Below are positions 30,522 through 39,420 of a stretch of 64,000 nucleotides of DNA, one piece after another. The notes below the pieces were generated by a model. It had not been told where the DNA came from. It saw only the letters and a program-made list of their open reading frames with translations, and made no database searches. Source of the stretch: Oleisolibacter albus (GTDB taxonomy: Bacteria > Pseudomonadota > Alphaproteobacteria > Azospirillales > Azospirillaceae). Every line of letters begins with the position of its first letter. Position 1 is the stretch's first letter. The stretch covers positions 91,155 through 155,154 of the forward strand of contig NZ_QGNJ01000009.1 in the NCBI RefSeq assembly GCF_003336875.1, read 5' to 3'. The translations under genes and the position numbers were made by a program.

Positions 30522-31277
30522 TCAGCCGCCCAGCTTTTCCATGAGATCGGCCGGAATGTCGAAATTGCCGATCACGCTCTGGACATCGTCATTGTCTTCC
30601 AGCTGGTCCAGCAGCTTCATCAGGCTGGTGGCCGTGTCCTCGGCCGCCACCGGCACCGTGTTCATCGGCGTCCAGGTCAGCTTGGCGCTTTCCGGCGCGC
30701 CGAACTTGGCTTCCAGCGCATCGCGCACGGCGCCCAGCGTGTCGGTGGCGGTGGTGACCACGTGGGCGTCCTCATCGGACTGCACATCGTCGGCCCCGGC
30801 CTCGATCGCGGCCTCCAGCATGGCGTCGGCGCTGGCCGCGCTGGCCGGATAGGTCACCTGGCCCACGCGGTTGAACATGAAGGACACCGAATTGGTCTCC
30901 CCCAGCGTGCCGCCGAACTTGGTGAAGGCGGTGCGCACTTCGCCGGCCGTGCGGTTGCGGTTGTCGGTCAGCGCCTCGATGATCAGGGCCACGCCGCCGG
31001 GGCCGTAGCCCTCGTAGCGGACCTCATCGTAATTGGTGTCGTCGCCGCCGCCGGCCGTGCCCTGCTTGATGGCCCGCTCGATGCGGTCCTTCGGCATGTT
31101 CCCGGCGCGGGCGGCCTGGATGGCGGCGCGCAGACGCGGATTCATGGCCGGGTCCGGCAGGCCCGACTTGGCGGCCACGGTGATTTCGCGCGCCAGCTTG
31201 TTGAAGATCTTCTGCCGCTTGGCGTCCTGCGCGCCCTTGCGGTGCATGATGTTCTTGAATTGGCTATGACCGGCCAT
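30522..31277 (-). CDS. YebC/PmpR family protein (TACO1-like)
   Basis: 251 residues starting [20 protein letters not shown], the invariant family N-terminus, with the [20 protein letters not shown] acidic segment. Members act as DNA-binding regulators and, more recently, as ribosome-associated factors helping translation of difficult motifs; which role applies here cannot be told. It heads the ruvC-vapBC-ruvAB-ybgC-tol cluster, the usual alphaproteobacterial position. The 165-base gap upstream contains an AT-rich stretch (31300-31350) suited to a promoter. Confidence 0.95.
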   Translation of the reverse strand: MAGHSQFKNIMHRKGAQDAKRQKIFNKLAREITVAAKSGLPDPAMNPRLRAAIQAARAGNMPKDRIERAIKQGTAGGGDDTNYDEVRYEGYGPGGVALIIEALTDNRNRTAGEVRTAFTKFGGTLGETNSVSFMFNRVGQVTYPASAASADAMLEAAIEAGADDVQSDEDAHVVTTATDTLGAVRDALEAKFGAPESAKLTWTPMNTVPVAAEDTATSLMKLLDQLEDNDDVQSVIGNFDIPADLMEKLGG

Positions 31278-31442
31278 GGGACCCCGGGTGGACTGCTGTT
31301 GTATCGATTAGATATAGAAGCGGATAAGCGGGCCTTGTACCATATCTGGAGACGGGGCGCACCTCCCCCGGCGGGGGCTGCGACAGGACGGCCGGCATGC
31401 CCGGCCCCGCCCCTGCCGGCAACCGCCGGCGCCCGTTCCGCC

Positions 31443-32525
31443 CTATTGCGACAGCGACCCGATCTCGAAGCTGCTGGCGCGGCCCAGCCGGTCGAAGCTG
31501 CTGTCCAGCCAGTGCCCGGCGGCCTCGCGCCCCAGATCGCGCAGATGGGTGAGGAAACCCCAGTCGGCATTGAGCTTGGAGGAGACGCCGAGATCGTTCA
31601 TGGCCGCCTCCGCCTCGATCCGGTGCAGGAAGAAGCGGTTCAGCCCCGCCTCCTCCTCGCTCAGCCGGCCCTCGGCGATCAGGCGGTTGATCAGCTCCAT
31701 CGCGCGCAGCTCGCGCAGATAGGTGGAATTGAAGCTGATCTCGTTGATGCGGTCGACGATGGCGGTGGGGGTGGTCGGCAGCGCCGGGCGCTGCAACGGC
31801 GTCACCTGCACCACCACCACGTCGCGGCTGCGGCAATCATGGATCAGCGGATGCAGGGTGGGATTGCCCATATAGCCGCCGTCCCAGTACGGCTCGCCGT
31901 CGATCTCCACGGCCTGGAACAGGAAGGGCAGGCAGCTCGACGCCACCAGACAATCCACCGACAGCTCGTCGCCGGTGAACACCTTCAGCCGGCCACGGTT
32001 GACATTGGTGGCGCTGACGAACAGGCGGATCTGCTGCGACCGGCGCAGCAGGTCGAAATCGATCAGCCCGTGCAGGATGTCGCGCATGGGATTGAATCCC
32101 ATGGGATTGAACTGGTAGGGCGACATCAGCCGGATCATCAGGTCGAAGCCGGCATAGACGGGATGGCAGTCCAGGTTGGGGCTGCCGGTGACCTGGGTCA
32201 GCCAGGACGGGCTCAGCGGGCCGAAGGCATTGGCCTTGGCCAGCCGCCGCCACAGCCGGTCCAGCAGGTCGCGGGCCGCCGGCCGGCCGCCGGTCAGCAG
32301 ACCATAGGCCAGCATGGCACCATTGACGGCACCGGCGCTGGTGCCACTGATGCCCTCGACCTCCAGCCGCCCATCCTCCAGCAGCCGGTCCAGCACGCCC
32401 CAGGTGAAGGCGCCATGGGCACCGCCGCCCTGCAGGGCCAGATTGACGGTCTTGGTGGTGGACAGGGCAGGGATGTCCGGGCCGGGGACGGGGGACGGAG
32501 TGGCGGAACGACGTCGATTGCTCAC
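31443..32525 (-). CDS. patatin-like phospholipase
   Basis: 360-residue patatin-family hydrolase. The oxyanion loop NLALQGGGAHGAFTWGVLDR, the nucleophile elbow GISGTSAGAVNGAM (Ser) and the catalytic Asp in WDGGYMGNP form the complete Ser-Asp dyad. No signal peptide is seen, so it is probably cytosolic or peripheral. In this lineage such enzymes often sit next to 3-hydroxybutyrate or PHB metabolism genes, and 3-hydroxybutyrate dehydrogenase is immediately upstream, so a PHB granule link is possible. It starts with GTG. Confidence 0.92.
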   Translation of the reverse strand: MSNRRRSATPSPVPGPDIPALSTTKTVNLALQGGGAHGAFTWGVLDRLLEDGRLEVEGISGTSAGAVNGAMLAYGLLTGGRPAARDLLDRLWRRLAKANAFGPLSPSWLTQVTGSPNLDCHPVYAGFDLMIRLMSPYQFNPMGFNPMRDILHGLIDFDLLRRSQQIRLFVSATNVNRGRLKVFTGDELSVDCLVASSCLPFLFQAVEIDGEPYWDGGYMGNPTLHPLIHDCRSRDVVVVQVTPLQRPALPTTPTAIVDRINEISFNSTYLRELRAMELINRLIAEGRLSEEEAGLNRFFLHRIEAEAAMNDLGVSSKLNADWGFLTHLRDLGREAAGHWLDSSFDRLGRASSFEIGSLSQ

Positions 32526-32573
32526 GGGTGGGGAAAACCTCGGTCAGGATGCCGGATCGCGCGGAGCTGCACA

Positions 32574-33356
32574 CTACTGTGCGGTCCAGCCGCCGTCGAC
32601 CGTGATGGACGCACCGCGGATATTCGTGGCCGCCGGCCCGCACAGGAACACGGCCAGCTCGCCCAGCTGCTCCGGCGTGGTGAACTGCTTCGACGGCTGC
32701 TTTTCCGACAGCAGCCGCACCTTGGCCTCGTCGGGGGCGATGCCCTCGCGCGCGGCCAGGGCGTCGATCTGCTTCTGCACCAGCGGCGTCAGCACCCAGC
32801 CCGGACAGATGGCGTTGCAGGTGACGCCCGTTTCCGCCGTTTCCAGCGCCACCACCTTGGTCAGGCCGATGACCCCGTGCTTGGCCGCCACATAGGCGGA
32901 TTTGTTGACGCTGGCCACCAGCCCGTGGGCGGAGGCGATGTTGACGATGCGGCCCCAGCCGGCCGCCTTCATGTGCGGCAGCGCCGCCTTGATGCCGTGG
33001 AACACCGCCGACAGGTTGATGGCGATGACGCTGTCCCAGCGCTCGTCGGGGAAGTCGTCCACCGCCGCGGTATGCTGGATGCCGGCATTGTTGACCAGCA
33101 CATGCACCCCGCCCAGCCCCTCGGCACAGGTCTGGACCATGCCGGCCACCTGGGCACCGTCGCTCATGTCGGCATCGGAATACAGCACCCGCACGCCGAA
33201 GCCCTGGGCCAGATCCTGGCGGGTGCGCTCGATCTCGGCACGGTCGCCGAAACCGTTCAGCATGATGTCGGCGCCGGCCGCGGCCAGGGCGCGGGCTACG
33301 CCCAGCCCGATCCCGCTGGTGGACCCCGTGACGATGGCAGCCTTCCCCTTCAGCAT
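32574..33356 (-). CDS. bdhA: D-3-hydroxybutyrate dehydrogenase
   Basis: Short-chain dehydrogenase converting D-3-hydroxybutyrate and acetoacetate with NAD(H), used in PHB turnover. At 260 residues it is the exact family length. It has the cofactor loop TGSTSGIG, NNAG in the centre, catalytic Ser in NIASAHGL, YVAAKHG as the Tyr-Lys pair, and the C-terminal NIRGASITVDGGWTAQ typical of this enzyme. AGGAGG precedes the ATG at 33356. It is 48 bases upstream of the patatin gene on the same strand. Confidence 0.93.
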   Translation of the reverse strand: MLKGKAAIVTGSTSGIGLGVARALAAAGADIMLNGFGDRAEIERTRQDLAQGFGVRVLYSDADMSDGAQVAGMVQTCAEGLGGVHVLVNNAGIQHTAAVDDFPDERWDSVIAINLSAVFHGIKAALPHMKAAGWGRIVNIASAHGLVASVNKSAYVAAKHGVIGLTKVVALETAETGVTCNAICPGWVLTPLVQKQIDALAAREGIAPDEAKVRLLSEKQPSKQFTTPEQLGELAVFLCGPAATNIRGASITVDGGWTAQ

Positions 33357-33472
33357 GACGCGGCCCCTCCTGCATGGTCGTGAATGGTTTGCCCGGTTAA
33401 ACACCATAGCAAACAAGACCGGCACCGCCACGGACCGCGATAGCGGCACAGGAACCGGATTCAACCGGCGGG

Positions 33473-36400
33473 CTAATCCTTCAGCCGATCCAGGATGTCC
33501 TGCACCGACGGCTGCTTCTTCGGGACGTCCTGTCTGGCGGGCGGCCTGGGGGCCGCCGGTCTGGATGCCGTGGGCTTGGCGGGGGGCGGCGTGTCCGCGC
33601 CGGCCGGCTGGCGCGGCGGCTGGGCCGATACCGGCGTGGCCGCCGCGTGCCGGCCGACCCAGGCGGACAGGTCGGCCGACTGCACCTGCCGCTGCATCTC
33701 CCGCGCCGGCTCCGCCAGCGGGCCGGACAGGGTCAGGCCGAAGGCCGGCACCCCCGCCGGCTCGGCCAGCTGCACATCGGCATGGGCCTGCAGCACACGG
33801 CCGTCCAGGCGCAGGCTGCCCTCGGCCCGGATGGTCCCGGCCGGCCCCGCCAGCCGCAGATCCCGGCTGCTGGCCACGCCCTGGTCCAGGCTGAAGCGCG
33901 CCTGTCCCTGGGCGATCGGGGTCGCCCCCTGGCGCACGGCCCGGCCCAGCAGCGGCCCCAGCGCGTCGGCGCCGGTCAGGGCCGGCAGCTGGAAGGCCAG
34001 GGCCGGCAGGTCCAGGCCGGACAGCACCCCCTCACGCCAGGCCAGCGTGCCGCTGCCCGTCAGCGCCCGGACCAGGGCCGCAGGGCTGCCCCCCTCGCCC
34101 CGTCCTTCCAGCGTCAGGTCGATGCGGCCATTGACGGGCAGCAGGCCGGCACCGGCCAGCGGCGGCAGCACGGCGTCCTGCACGGCCAGTGTCCCCTCCC
34201 CGGCCAGCGGCGGCGGCGCGCCGTCCGCCACGGCCGGCTGCGACAGGCGGGCCTCGCCGCTCACCCCGCCCTCGTTCCAGCGGCCGGCCAGATCGGTGAT
34301 GCCGATGGTGCCATCGGCCGCCGTCAGCCGCAGCCGCGCCGTCTCCAGCCGCTGCCCGGCCAGCACCAGCCCGTCCGCTGCCAGCGCCAGATCGGCGTGC
34401 AGCCGCCGGGTCCAGCCCAGATCCCACGGCGCGCCGGTGCGGGTCAGGGCCGGCATCAGCCGGTCCAGGTCCAGTGCCCCGGCCTGGAGCGTGCCGGTCA
34501 GCACCGGCGCGTCCGGCCGGCGGTCCAGCGCCAGATGGCCGCTGACCGGCGTATCGAAGGCGCGGCCCTGGATCTCGGACAGGGCCGGCTGCGCCAGCGG
34601 GCCGCTCAGCACGGCATAGAGATCGAGGGCGCCCCCCGGCCCCGCCGCCGGGCTCCAGCCCGGCAGCCACAGCCGCAGCAGGTCGGCCGTGTCCGGCAGG
34701 GTCGTGCGCAGCTTGAGGTCCAGGGTCGGGGCCTCGCCCCAGGGATCGCCGATGCCGCCGCCCAGCTGCGCCGTGCCGCCCAGCAGCCCCGCCTCCGCCG
34801 CCAGATCCAGCCGCCCGGCATCGCCGCCGAGACGGCCGGTCAGGCGCACGGCCCCCAGCCGGTCCGGCGCCACCGGCAGCGTCAGATCCAGGGCGCGGGC
34901 CAGGGTCGCCAGCGTCGGCGCCTCGGCCTCCAGGCCAAGCTCGGTCGGCCCCAGCGGGTCCAGCCCGCCGATGCGCCCGGACAGGCGCGCCGTGACGCCG
35001 GCGGCATTGTCCACCGCCGCCTTGCGCAGGGTCAGCGCCCCCTGCTCCAGCGTCCCGTCGAGGATCAGCCCGTCCATCTGCACCCCGCCCAGGGTCAGCT
35101 GGCCGATGCGGGCCTCCAGGGTCAGATCCAGCTGCCGCCACCAGTCGCGCCAGGGCCAGGGCGCCGCCCCCGGCGCCCGGTAGGCGTCCAGCAGCAGCCG
35201 GTCGGCCAGCAGCGTGGCCCGCGCCGACGGGCGCCCGCCCTCCGGCCGCTCCAGCGACAGGGTGCCGGACCAGCCGGTGGTGTCCAGGCTGCCGCTGGCG
35301 TCCAGCAGGCTGAGGGCGCGCGGCGTGCCGGCCAGACGGGCCGTCAGCCTGGCGTTGCGCAGCCGCTCGGCCGGCACGTCGCCGACATCAAGGCCGAGCC
35401 AGCCCAGGGTCTGGCGCAGATCGGCCGTCTCCAGCGTCAGGGCGGCATCGGAGAAGGCCGGCGCGGATCGCCCCTCTACCGGCAGCGTCACCACGCCCGA
35501 CATGGTCAGCGCCGTGCCGCCGGGCAGGGTGGCGGCCAGAGTATCCAGGGTCAGCCGGTCCTCGACCAGACCGCCCAGCAGCCGCAGGTCGCGCACCTGT
35601 CCGCCGCGCCAGCCGGCGGTGTCGGCCAGCAGATCCAGCGCCAGCGGCGCCGGGACCCACGGACCGGAGGCCGGGGCCAGTCCGGCCAGCGCATCGAGAT
35701 CCAGGCTGGCGAAGGACAGGACCAGACTGCCGCCCTCCACTCCGGCCCGCAGCGGAATGTCGGCGCTGCCGGTGGCGCGGCTGCCGCCCAGGGTCAGCTC
35801 GATCCCGTCCAGGCTCAGCAGACGCCGGTCGGCCGTGAGGCCGCTGCGCCAGCCCAGCGGCTGGTCCAGCCCGGCGGGCAGCGCCGCCGCCCCCTCCTCG
35901 CCCAGGCCCAGCAGCGTGCGCCCGGCCCGCAGCAGCGGCAGGGCGCCGGTCCCCTCGGCCTCCAGCGTGCCGTCCAGCCGCAGCGGGGCCGCCACACTGC
36001 CCAGACCGGCGAAGCGCAGCGTGGCCGTCGCCTCCGTGGCCGCCGTGCCGTCGGGACCGGGCGAGCCGCCCCCCGTGGCCGTCAGGGCCAGCCGCAGCGG
36101 GCGCAGGCTGCGTCCGGGGCTGGCCGGTCCCAGCGCCGCCTCCAGCCGCAGGGCCTGACCCCCGGCCCGGGCGCTCACCTCCAGGGCCAGATCCCCGGCG
36201 CCGCCCTCCAGCCCGGCCTCCACCTGCTCCAGCAGCAGGTCGCGCCCGGCCACCCGGTCCTCGATCTCCACGGTCGAGTCGCGCAGATCCAGCCGCTCGA
36301 CCGCGATGCCGGCCGCATCCTGGGCCTCGGGGTCCACCGGCAGCACCCAGGTGCCGTCGGCCAGCCGCAGGGCGTGCATATGCGCCCCGGCCAGGGCCAG

Positions 36401-36712
36401 CCGCTCCACCTGCACCGTTCCCGTCAGCAGCGGCCGCAGCCGCACCCGCAGATCGGCCCGGTCGATCTCGGCCAGGGCCGGCCGGTTGCTGTCACGCTCG
36501 AACAGGGCCAGCGTGCCGGCCGACAGTGTCGGCGTCGGCAGCAGCGCCAGCCGGATGTCGCCGCCGATCTCCACCCGCCGGCCGGTGGCGCGTTCCAGCA
36601 GGGCCGCGATCTCGCCGCGATAGGCGCTCCAGTCGATCAGGCCGGGCAGCACCAGGACCGCCCCGCCCGCCAGCGCCAGCAGCCCGGCGATCCCGATCAG
36701 CAGCTTTTTCAC
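33473..36712 (-). CDS. AsmA family outer-membrane assembly/lipid transfer protein
   Basis: A 1079-residue protein with an N-terminal membrane anchor (LLIGIAGLLALAGGAVLVLP) directly followed by the AsmA signature GRRVEIGGDIRLALLPTPTL. The remainder is a long repetitive beta structure, as expected for bridge-like lipid-transfer proteins spanning the periplasm, and ends in a Pro/Lys-rich tail. AsmA-like proteins affect outer-membrane phospholipid transport. It starts with GTG at 36712 and stands 116 bases from the hydroxybutyrate dehydrogenase gene. Confidence 0.9.
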   Translation of the reverse strand: MKKLLIGIAGLLALAGGAVLVLPGLIDWSAYRGEIAALLERATGRRVEIGGDIRLALLPTPTLSAGTLALFERDSNRPALAEIDRADLRVRLRPLLTGTVQVERLALAGAHMHALRLADGTWVLPVDPEAQDAAGIAVERLDLRDSTVEIEDRVAGRDLLLEQVEAGLEGGAGDLALEVSARAGGQALRLEAALGPASPGRSLRPLRLALTATGGGSPGPDGTAATEATATLRFAGLGSVAAPLRLDGTLEAEGTGALPLLRAGRTLLGLGEEGAAALPAGLDQPLGWRSGLTADRRLLSLDGIELTLGGSRATGSADIPLRAGVEGGSLVLSFASLDLDALAGLAPASGPWVPAPLALDLLADTAGWRGGQVRDLRLLGGLVEDRLTLDTLAATLPGGTALTMSGVVTLPVEGRSAPAFSDAALTLETADLRQTLGWLGLDVGDVPAERLRNARLTARLAGTPRALSLLDASGSLDTTGWSGTLSLERPEGGRPSARATLLADRLLLDAYRAPGAAPWPWRDWWRQLDLTLEARIGQLTLGGVQMDGLILDGTLEQGALTLRKAAVDNAAGVTARLSGRIGGLDPLGPTELGLEAEAPTLATLARALDLTLPVAPDRLGAVRLTGRLGGDAGRLDLAAEAGLLGGTAQLGGGIGDPWGEAPTLDLKLRTTLPDTADLLRLWLPGWSPAAGPGGALDLYAVLSGPLAQPALSEIQGRAFDTPVSGHLALDRRPDAPVLTGTLQAGALDLDRLMPALTRTGAPWDLGWTRRLHADLALAADGLVLAGQRLETARLRLTAADGTIGITDLAGRWNEGGVSGEARLSQPAVADGAPPPLAGEGTLAVQDAVLPPLAGAGLLPVNGRIDLTLEGRGEGGSPAALVRALTGSGTLAWREGVLSGLDLPALAFQLPALTGADALGPLLGRAVRQGATPIAQGQARFSLDQGVASSRDLRLAGPAGTIRAEGSLRLDGRVLQAHADVQLAEPAGVPAFGLTLSGPLAEPAREMQRQVQSADLSAWVGRHAAATPVSAQPPRQPAGADTPPPAKPTASRPAAPRPPARQDVPKKQPSVQDILDRLKD

Positions 36713-36935
36713 GCGCTCTTACCCCGTGCCGACGATGATGGCCCTGCGCCCGCGGCCCGGCCTGTGCCACAGTGATGGGGCCGGCCGGGCGCAGCCGGAG
36801 CGGTTAAGCTAGTGGTCCCGGGCCGCGGGCGCAAACCCGCCCTGACCGCAGGCCGGCGATTGGCGGCCCGGATTGGCCGGCCCGGGGTCGGCGGTGCGGC
36901 ACCGGACTGTGGATGGACCCAGCATCGGGGATGAA

Positions 36936-37109
36936 ATGGGCGAGATCGTGAACCTCAACCGCGCCCGCAAGGCGCAGCAGCGTCAGGCGCGGGAGAAGCA
37001 GGCGGCCGAGAACCGGGTGAAGTTCGGCCGCACCAAGGCCGAACGGCAGCAGCAGGAGGCGCAGGAGCAGCAGGCCCGCCAGCGGCTGGACGGGCATCAG
37101 CTGGACTAG
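36936..37109 (+). CDS. DUF4169 family small protein
   Basis: 57 residues: MGEIVNLNRARKAQQRQARE followed by KQAAENRVKFGRTKAERQQQ, a highly charged helical protein that matches the DUF4169 pattern common in alphaproteobacteria. Function is unknown. The ATG at 36936 gives the family start; upstream in-frame residues do not resemble it. Confidence 0.85.
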   Translation: MGEIVNLNRARKAQQRQAREKQAAENRVKFGRTKAERQQQEAQEQQARQRLDGHQLD

Positions 37110-37240
37110 CTGCGGCCGGAACCGGCCGTGCCGGTGCCACCCCGCCGCTCCTCAGCTCAGCAGGCTGACATAGATATGATTTCGGAAACGGCCGAGCAGA
37201 GGGGCACGGATAAGCGTCTCCTACAAGGGTGCAATTTAAG

Positions 37241-37275
37241 TTGAAGTGTCTCCTTGAAGGTTACATTATAAACCC
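37241..37275 (+). promoter_or_regulatory. predicted mqsRA promoter, close to leaderless
   Basis: TTGAAG (37241-37246) and CATTAT (37264-37269) lie 17 bases apart. The -10 ends only six bases before the mqsR ATG at 37276, so the message would have almost no leader. A small dyad GGTT-N8-AACC (37259-37274) spans the -10 and could bind the antitoxin, whose relatives recognise AACCT/AGGTT palindromes. Confidence 0.5.
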
Positions 37276-37581
37276 ATGGAAAAGCGCCGCCCCACATACG
37301 ACCTAGCCCAGATCCAGGCCGTGCTCTGTACGCCGGAAGCCTTGGTAATGACCACCACAGCCGCAATCGATGCCCGTGCTATCGGGTTCGACGCCGCCCA
37401 GGTGGTGCAGGTTATCCAGGGCATGGAGCGGCACCAGTTCTACAAGAGCATGACCACCTACGCGAACCACAAGATTTGGCAGGACGTGTATCATGTCGAT
37501 GTGGGGCACATAGTCCTGTACGTAAAGTTTCAAGCAGATCAAGTGGCAGAATTTCGCGTCATGTCCTTCAAGGAGAAATGA
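37276..37581 (+). CDS. mqsR: MqsR-family toxin (mRNA interferase)
   Basis: A 101-residue RelE-fold toxin. The family signature is clear in the C-terminal half: FYKSMTTYANHKIWQDVYHV, then HIVLYVKF and a final RVMSFKEK, supplying the Lys, Gln, Tyr and Lys residues linked to GCU-specific mRNA cleavage in E. coli MqsR. As in E. coli, toxin precedes antitoxin; the genes are one base apart. GC content is visibly lower than in the neighbours, suggesting transfer. Confidence 0.92.
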   Translation: MEKRRPTYDLAQIQAVLCTPEALVMTTTAAIDARAIGFDAAQVVQVIQGMERHQFYKSMTTYANHKIWQDVYHVDVGHIVLYVKFQADQVAEFRVMSFKEK

Positions 37582-37582
37582 A

Positions 37583-38005
37583 ATGGGAACGAAAAACCTA
37601 CCTGAGACAATGACGGAAGCAGATGGTCGCGTGCTTCGGCGCGGTGTCCGTCCACAGGTTGTGCATTATCGCGGCATGAGCATGACCGTAAACCTGCCCG
37701 GTTATTATCCTGATGATGACTCGGAAGGTGTTCATATCGGCGACGATATGGCGCCACTGGATGATGCGTTGCGGCAGCTCAAAGAGCAGGCGGGCGATTT
37801 GCTGGCGCCGGAGCGGATCAAGCGCATTCGCGAGCGGGCCGGGCTCGGGCAGCGCGAAGCGGGCCGGCTGCTGGGGGTGGGGGAAAACACTTTCTACAAG
37901 TATGAGCATGGCCAGAGTGAGCCTAGCGGGCCGACCTTGACTCTGCTCAGACTGTTAGACAAACGCCCCGACTTGGTGGACGAACTCCGCCAGTTGGCGG
38001 CATAG
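37583..38005 (+). CDS. mqsA: MqsA-family antitoxin lacking the zinc-ribbon cysteines
   Basis: 140 residues. The C-terminal HTH-XRE half (about 78-137) has the MqsA signature GVGENTFYKYEHGQSEPSGP followed by TLLRLLDKRPDLVDELR. The N-terminal half aligns in pattern with the MqsA zinc domain (VVHYRGMSMTVNLPGYYPDD), but where MqsA has CxxCGEG this protein has PDDDSEG, and the first CxxC pair is also absent; the protein contains no cysteine. It should neutralise MqsR and repress the operon. The zinc-free fold is a real departure from the type protein. Confidence 0.88.
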   Translation: MGTKNLPETMTEADGRVLRRGVRPQVVHYRGMSMTVNLPGYYPDDDSEGVHIGDDMAPLDDALRQLKEQAGDLLAPERIKRIRERAGLGQREAGRLLGVGENTFYKYEHGQSEPSGPTLTLLRLLDKRPDLVDELRQLAA

Positions 38006-38018
38006 AAACAGCCCTGCT

Positions 38019-38061
38019 GGTGCTGGTGGCGCCGGAGGGCGCTTTGGCAGCCGCCAGCACC
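38019..38061. other. long stem-loop downstream of mqsA
   Basis: GGTGCTGGTGGC (38019-38030) pairs with GCCGCCAGCACC (38050-38061) over 12 positions with one G-U, 13 bases after the mqsA stop. There is no T-run, so if it ends transcription it would do so with Rho or as an RNA-stabilising 3' hairpin. Confidence 0.45.
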
Positions 38062-38217
38062 ACCCTGGGCGAGATCCACGCGGACAGGTCGCGGCGGGAG
38101 GGGCCTGTGCCGGGCCCCTCCCGTGCCGGCGCCACGGGCGCCGCCCCTCCGCCGGACAAGCCGCATGACGGCCAGTCCCCCGACTCCGGGCGTGACCCGA
38201 CGGCCTGAGGCGCCGCG

Positions 38218-38649
38218 TCAGGCCGCGGGCGGCCGGCGCAGATACTCCAGCACGCGGAACAGGGCCATGCCGGCCAGCATGGCCAGCACGAAGGTCAGCA
38301 CTCCCCGGCCGCCGAAGCCCAGGCTGGCCAGAGCCGGGCCGGGGCAATAGCCGGCCAGCCCCCAGCCGATGCCGAACAGGGCGGCCCCGCCCAGCAGCCG
38401 CGCGTCGATATCGCGGCGGGACGGCAGATGGAAGGCGGCATCGAACAGCGGGTGCGGCCGGCGCAGCACCAGCCGGTAGCCCAGCAGCGTCACCGCCAGG
38501 GCGCCGCCCATGACGAAGGCCAGGCTGGGGTCCCAGTCCCCGGCGACATCCAGGAACCCCAGCACCTTGGCCGGGTCGATCATGCCGGACAGGGCCAGCC
38601 CCGCCCCGAACAGCAGCCCGGCCAGCAAGGACGAGATCAGGCGCGCCAT
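38218..38649 (-). CDS. DUF6691/YeeE-YedE half-transporter, second subunit
   Basis: 143-residue membrane protein with four predicted helices and the sulfur-transporter family motif GIGWGLAGYCPGPALASLG, containing the conserved Cys. Full YeeE proteins, which import thiosulfate, fuse two such halves; here the halves are separate genes. Begins at the ATG at 38649, one base after the stop of the companion half-transporter. The operon is headed by a SqrR/BigR-like repressor, supporting a sulfur or persulfide role. Confidence 0.88.
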   Translation of the reverse strand: MARLISSLLAGLLFGAGLALSGMIDPAKVLGFLDVAGDWDPSLAFVMGGALAVTLLGYRLVLRRPHPLFDAAFHLPSRRDIDARLLGGAALFGIGWGLAGYCPGPALASLGFGGRGVLTFVLAMLAGMALFRVLEYLRRPPAA

Positions 38650-38650
38650 C

Positions 38651-39073
38651 TCACACCCCGTGACGGACAAGGAACAGGGTCAGCCCCGCCGCCGCCATGA
38701 AGGTCAGCGTGGCCGCCAGCGACCGCGGCGACAGCCGCGCCAGGCCGCAGACGCCATGGCCGCTGGTGCAGCCATTGCCCATCAGCGTGCCGAAGCCCAC
38801 CAGCAGCCCGGCGACGATCAGGCCGGTGGTCCCCACCGCCGGCGGCGGCACCGCCACCCGCCCGGATGCCACCAGCGCCAGCGGCGCCGCCAGCAGACCC
38901 AGCAGGAAGGCCAGGCGCCAGCCCCGCTCGCCGCGGGCCGTGCGCGGGTCCAGCGCCCCCGAGGCGATGCCGCTGATGCCGGCGATGCGGCCATGGGCCG
39001 CCATCAGCACCACGGCGGCCAGACCGATCAGGGCGCCGCCGCCCAGGGCGGACAGGGGGGTGAAACCGGTCAT
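38651..39073 (-). CDS. YeeE/YedE half-transporter, first subunit
   Basis: 140-residue membrane protein (four predicted helices) with the conserved [20 protein letters not shown] segment, whose cysteines are thought to relay thiosulfate or persulfide sulfur. Its ATG overlaps the stop of the repressor gene by four bases (ATGA) and the second half-transporter follows by one base, so repressor and both halves form one coupled operon. Confidence 0.9.
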   Translation of the reverse strand: MTGFTPLSALGGGALIGLAAVVLMAAHGRIAGISGIASGALDPRTARGERGWRLAFLLGLLAAPLALVASGRVAVPPPAVGTTGLIVAGLLVGFGTLMGNGCTSGHGVCGLARLSPRSLAATLTFMAAAGLTLFLVRHGV

Positions 39074-39399
39074 GGCGTCTCCTCCGGCGCGCAGAACAGC
39101 TCGTACATCATGCCGATGAAACGGTGGACCCGGTCGGAGGCCAGCCGGTAGATGATGCTGGTCCCCTCGCGCCGGGTGGCCACCAGCCCCTCGGAGCGCA
39201 GCCGGGCCAGATGCTGGGAGGCCACGGTCTGGCTGATGCCGGTGCGGGCCGCCAGCTCGCCCACGGGCAGTTCGCCCTCGCGCAGCAGGCAGAGGAACAT
39301 CAGCCGGTGCGGGCTGGCCATGGAGCGCAGGAAGGCCGACGCCTCCTCGGCGCGGTCCTGCATGTCCGGCGGCATGGTGGGGGAGCTTTCCGTCTTCAT
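39070..39399 (-). CDS. ArsR-family repressor, SqrR/BigR-like persulfide sensor
   Basis: 109-residue winged-helix repressor with recognition helix [20 protein letters not shown]. Two cysteines remain, Cys37 in [11 protein letters not shown] and Cys103 in [10 protein letters not shown]; their 66-residue spacing equals that of the Cys41/Cys107 pair that forms a polysulfide bridge in Rhodobacter SqrR, as I recall it. The metal-site cysteines of arsenic sensors are absent. It controls, most likely, its own operon with the two YeeE halves. I chose the ATG at 39399; the promoter geometry implies translation starts at or near the 5' end of the message. Confidence 0.9.
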   Translation of the reverse strand: MKTESSPTMPPDMQDRAEEASAFLRSMASPHRLMFLCLLREGELPVGELAARTGISQTVASQHLARLRSEGLVATRREGTSIIYRLASDRVHRFIGMMYELFCAPEETP

Positions 39400-39420
39400 A
39401 CATGCGAATATGCGCATGTA
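39399..39420. promoter_or_regulatory. operator palindrome of the SqrR/BigR-like repressor
   Basis: A perfect 8-bp inverted repeat TACATGCG-N6-CGCATGTA spans 39399-39420, touching the start codon. Its central spacer contains the -10 of the promoter listed next, so repressor binding would block RNA polymerase directly. Confidence 0.75.

Noticed and set aside
29958..33383. 1141-codon open frame opposite ruvC, yebC, patatin and bdhA
   Set aside because: Same antisense artefact; no family motif, and all four minus-strand genes are certain.
33647..36775. Long Gln/Arg/Gly-rich frame opposite the AsmA gene
   Set aside because: Composition is typical of the complement of Ala/Leu-rich high-GC coding DNA; AsmA is the real gene.
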